The notes beneath the pieces are model-generated. The model saw only the letters and a list, made by a program, of their open reading frames with translations, ran no database searches and was not told the DNA's origin. 64,000 bases of DNA, taken from assembly GCF_030813245.1 (NCBI RefSeq), contig NZ_JAUSUA010000002.1, forward strand, positions 186,001-250,000, read 5' to 3'. Shown here in pieces: positions 61,653 through 64,000 of the stretch (positions are counted from its first letter, which is position 1; each line of letters opens with the position of its first letter). This DNA comes from Alkalicoccobacillus murimartini. GTDB taxonomy: Bacteria > Bacillota > Bacilli > Bacillales > Bacillaceae_D. The position numbers were made by a program, and so were the translations under genes.

Positions 61653-62658
61653 TGCCAACTTCCTCCTCAACCTTATCAGGGAATTCAAAATGCTTATAGC
61701 ATGTACATCTTACAAAGTGCCCTGGCGAGATTTCATGTAATTCTGGATTCTCTTCATGAGCTGTTTCTGCCACCCACGGAATCCTTGGAGCAAAGCGACA
61801 GCCTATTCGTGGAAGCTTCTGCAATGAAGGAACCATACCTTGAATTACATGTAATTTGCTTTTAGCTGCATGACCATGTGGTACTGAGTTTAATAAAGAG
61901 CGTGTGTACGGATGTTTAGCATTCTTAAACAATTCTCCAACAGTTGCAATTTCAACAATTTGACCTGCATACATGACCGCTACACGATCAGCCATTTCTG
62001 CAACAACACCAAGATCATGCGTAATTAAAATAACTCCACTATTCGATTCATTTTTCAATTTCTTAATTAATGAAAGAATTTGCGCTTGAATCGTCACATC
62101 TAATGCCGTAGTTGGTTCATCAGCAATTAAGAATTCAGGATCACACGCAACCGCAATCGCAATGACAATACGTTGTCTCATTCCACCTGATAACTCATGT
62201 GGAAATTGATTATATACGTATTCAGGACGCGGAATGCCTACTTGATTAATTAAATCAATTACTTTTGCTTTTCTATCTTTTTTCCCAAGTTTGGTATGCA
62301 AATAAAGCATTTCATCAATTTGCTCTCCAACAGCTTTAAGAGGATTTAACGCGGTTAAAGGGTCTTGAAATATCATTCCAATTTCTTCTCCGCGTAGCTT
62401 ATTCATTTTTTTCTCAGATAGCGCGGCAATATTCTGACCTTTGTAATCAATCTCGCCTTCTATTTTCGAATTCAGCCTGTCGTGAAGACCCATAATTGAA
62501 TAGGCCAATGCACTTTTACCTGAACCTGACTCTCCAACAATTCCTAAAATCTCATTTTTATTTACACTAAGTGATACATCATCCACAGCCGCATAATACT
62601 GATCATTAATTCGGAAAGAGGTTGATAGATTCTTAATGTTCAATAACGCTTTATCCAA
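61633..62658 (-). CDS. Peptide ABC importer ATPase, OppD type with altered Cys motif (operon 1)
   Basis: ATPase of about 341 residues. Walker A GESGSGKSA, signature LSGGMRQRIVIAIAV, Walker B FLIADEPTTALDV, ITHDLGVVAE. The usual CRFAPRCP near the C-terminus reads CRFAPRIP, and the third Cys is also missing; VRCTCYKH remains. I chose the TTG at 62658 after GGGGTG; the frame runs 13 codons further. First importer gene of operon 1. Confidence 0.9.
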   Translation of the reverse strand: MDKALLNIKNLSTSFRINDQYYAAVDDVSLSVNKNEILGIVGESGSGKSALAYSIMGLHDRLNSKIEGEIDYKGQNIAALSEKKMNKLRGEEIGMIFQDPLTALNPLKAVGEQIDEMLYLHTKLGKKDRKAKVIDLINQVGIPRPEYVYNQFPHELSGGMRQRIVIAIAVACDPEFLIADEPTTALDVTIQAQILSLIKKLKNESNSGVILITHDLGVVAEMADRVAVMYAGQIVEIATVGELFKNAKHPYTRSLLNSVPHGHAAKSKLHVIQGMVPSLQKLPRIGCRFAPRIPWVAETAHEENPELHEISPGHFVRCTCYKHFEFPDKVEEEVGNGVTGS

Positions 62659-62712
62659 GTAATCCACCCCGATATTTATAAATGTGATTATATTCAAATA
62701 ATTCAGCTTATA

Positions 62713-63162
62713 TTAAGCCATATAAGAGAAGGTATCTTTGTATTTCTTAAGTTCAATACTGACATCTGCCGAGACAATACCATCTAACTTTGCTAGCTCC
62801 TTATTAACAAAATGAACAAGATCCTCATTACTCTTAAAGTAAGCTTGTAAAATTAAATCATGCCTTCCAGAGAACGCTGCTACAAACCGTACTTCTGGGT
62901 ATTGATTAAGATGTTTGGCTACCGCTTCTTGTTGACCTAGCTTTGTTGTGACACCAATAATGGCTTGCACACTCAAACCAATCGCGTCAGGCTCAATATG
63001 TATGATGAATTCAAAAATATTATCCTGAAGCATACGATTAATTCTCGTTCTAACCGTTCCTTCACTAACCTCAATTTGCTTTGCAATTTCCGTGTAAGGT
63101 TTTTTACCGTTTTCTTGCAATAACTTCAGGATGGCAAAGTCTACGTCATCCAGTTTCGCCAT
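62713..63162 (-). CDS. Lrp/AsnC-family regulator heading operon 1
   Basis: Regulator of 149 residues: helix-turn-helix (YTEIAKQIEVSEGTVRTRINRML) and RAM domain (VRFVAAFSGRHDLILQAYFK). Strongly similar to the regulator at 56198-56653. The ATG at 63162 is preferred over a frame four codons longer. Several TACGA sites fill the DNA upstream, which fits autoregulation. Confidence 0.9.
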   Translation of the reverse strand: MAKLDDVDFAILKLLQENGKKPYTEIAKQIEVSEGTVRTRINRMLQDNIFEFIIHIEPDAIGLSVQAIIGVTTKLGQQEAVAKHLNQYPEVRFVAAFSGRHDLILQAYFKSNEDLVHFVNKELAKLDGIVSADVSIELKKYKDTFSYMA

Positions 63163-63212
63163 AAGACCACTCACTTTGCACTATTATATTTAGTAATACA
63201 GAGTAGAAAAAC

Positions 63213-63437
63213 TACGATTTATAGATTTCTACGAGATTTTTTTGCAAATTTCGTAATTTGAATATTTTCATTATAAAAGACTCTTAGAAAGAAAGCAATA
63301 TTCAATCTTTTTAAAATAGTATTTTTTATTGATAGATTATCTGACGATTTATCCATAAGTACGAGAATTCGTAATCTTTCAAGGCGAAAATGCATCTTTT
63401 TTTCGAATATTAATACAAAAACTATGATAAACTACGA
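63213..63437. promoter_or_regulatory. Cluster of TACGA half-sites (putative AsnC/Lrp boxes)
   Basis: TACGA or its complement occurs at 63213, 63230, 63251, 63360, 63369 and 63433. Two pairs are inverted: TACGA-N4-TCGTA at 63360-63373 and TACGA-N16-TCGTA at 63230-63255. Lrp/AsnC octamers wrap DNA over several such sites. Confidence 0.5.
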
Positions 63438-63785
63438 ATTTTTATCTATGAGTAAAGTTACCCTCCTCGTATTCATTATATTAATATAGATTCTAATCTT
63501 TTCCTCCATTTTTCTCATGACATATTGGATAATATTCTATCTAAATTCTCTTCTTGTGACGTGTTTCTTCATTATAATGTTTTTCTTCTACTCCCTAAGA
63601 GATCAGAAAATCCTTACTATTTTCTTTTAATTCTCATACTCCATCTCCGGTTGAATACATACAAGCTCATTCCGTGTGTAAGGGTAATTATAAATTACAT
63701 TTTTAAACTCACTATCATTTAGGCATTATATACTAGTTACATAGAATCATTTACTAGAATTCCGCGAATTTTGTCGGTATAACAC

Positions 63786-63814
63786 TTAACTTTTTACCCA
63801 TTTACAACGATAAT
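63786..63814 (+). promoter_or_regulatory. Candidate promoter of the right-edge secreted-protein gene
   Basis: TTAACT, 17 bases, GATAAT on the plus strand, about 55 bases before the start region. Confidence 0.35.
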
Positions 63815-63867
63815 ATCCTTAGGGGACTAGTTATTTAGTTTCTTAAAAACTACTTTTATATGAAGAG

Positions 63868-64000
63868 GTGAGTTTCATTAACATTCGTCATGTTGTCGCA
63901 GGCACTTCACCAATCGTCTTAGCTTTTATGATGTCTTCAGTACCCTTTCAATCTGCCTTAGCTAATTCAAATTATAAGATCACGCATTATGACCTTGACT
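63868..64000 (+). CDS. Secreted protein, 5' end only
   Basis: The first 44 codons of a gene that runs off the right edge. The peptide has a basic start (NIRHVVAG), a hydrophobic core (TSPIVLAFMMSSVPF) and an Ala-X-Ala-type cleavage site (SALA before NSN), a Sec signal peptide. The mature part begins NSNYKITHYDLD. There is no ATG in a suitable place: a GTG at 63868 or an ATT at 63877, placed after GAAGAGGTGAG, would be the start. The product cannot be identified; HYDLD recalls M1 aminopeptidase N-domains only faintly. Confidence 0.6.
   Translation, partial: MSFINIRHVVAGTSPIVLAFMMSSVPFQSALANSNYKITHYDLD

Larger units (their letters stand above)
63163..63867. other. AT-rich non-coding region
   Basis: About 700 bases, strongly AT-rich, between the AsnC-family gene and the partial gene at the right edge. 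The left half holds the TACGA repeats described separately; the right half holds one candidate promoter. A 65-codon plus-strand frame at 63525-63722 lacks a ribosome site and is not called. Confidence 0.6.

Noticed and set aside
63525-63722. 65-codon plus-strand frame in the AT-rich gap
   Set aside because: No ribosome site, no recognisable protein features, and the sequence is simply AT-rich.

Overview
The window reads as a chromosomal segment of an AT-rich, Gram-positive, spore-former-type bacterium of the Bacillaceae, probably from the alkaliphilic side of the family. The basis is gene order: secA-prfB-ftsE-ftsX-ctpB-minJ, fliD-fliS-fliT, csrA-fliW, flgM-flgN-flgK-flgL, and degS-degU-degV-comF follow the Bacillus subtilis arrangement closely. 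The acidic, Glu/Asp-rich mature parts of the lipoproteins fit an alkaliphile or halotolerant species, but that is an inference. Almost everything is on the minus strand. Only pucR, a tetR-type gene, one unknown gene, yvyE and a partial gene at the right edge are on the plus strand. I saw no rRNA, tRNA, CRISPR array, insertion sequence or prophage.

Bases 1-13975 hold a purine (urate/ureide) degradation locus. Reading leftward: uraD, allantoinase, uricase, HIU hydrolase, the xanthine dehydrogenase accessory and structural genes pucA-B-C-D-E, a three-gene ABC importer of the NMT1/THI5 (SsuABC/ThiXYZ-like) type, and the start of allantoate amidohydrolase. The divergent activator gene pucR sits at the head with a PucR-box-like sequence between them. 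Together these take hypoxanthine/xanthine through urate and allantoin to allantoate. The ABC importer stands where one would expect a urate or allantoin permease.

Bases 14065-19578 carry an RND efflux pump (SwrC/HAE1 type), a divergent long TetR-family repressor gene with paired operators in the shared promoter region, and an amidohydrolase. Bases 19689-33685 are core cell-envelope and translation genes: minJ, ctpB, a yndJ-like gene, an EnvC-like M23 hydrolase gene next to ftsX-ftsE, a YitT-family gene, prfB (with its programmed +1 frameshift), secA, hpf and a cold-shock gene.

Bases 34088-43657 are late flagellar genes: fliT, fliS, fliD, flaG, csrA, fliW, yviE, flgL, flgK, flgN, flgM, yvyF. 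The flagellin gene hag, normally between csrA and flaG, is not there. An unrecognised plus-strand gene lies between fliW and yviE. Bases 43682-50172 hold the competence and two-component genes comFC, comFA, degV, degU and degS, then yvyE and pcp. comFA is interrupted by an in-frame ochre codon, comFB is absent, and comFC appears to start at a CTG overlapping the comFA stop.

Bases 50329-63162 hold two tandem oligopeptide/dipeptide ABC importer operons. Each is headed by its own AsnC/Lrp-family regulator, and the two regulator genes share TACGA-type inverted repeats upstream. The right end is about 700 bases of AT-rich non-coding DNA, then the start of a secreted protein that runs off the window. 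Start sites given below were chosen from visible Shine-Dalgarno sequences and often differ from the longest open frame.
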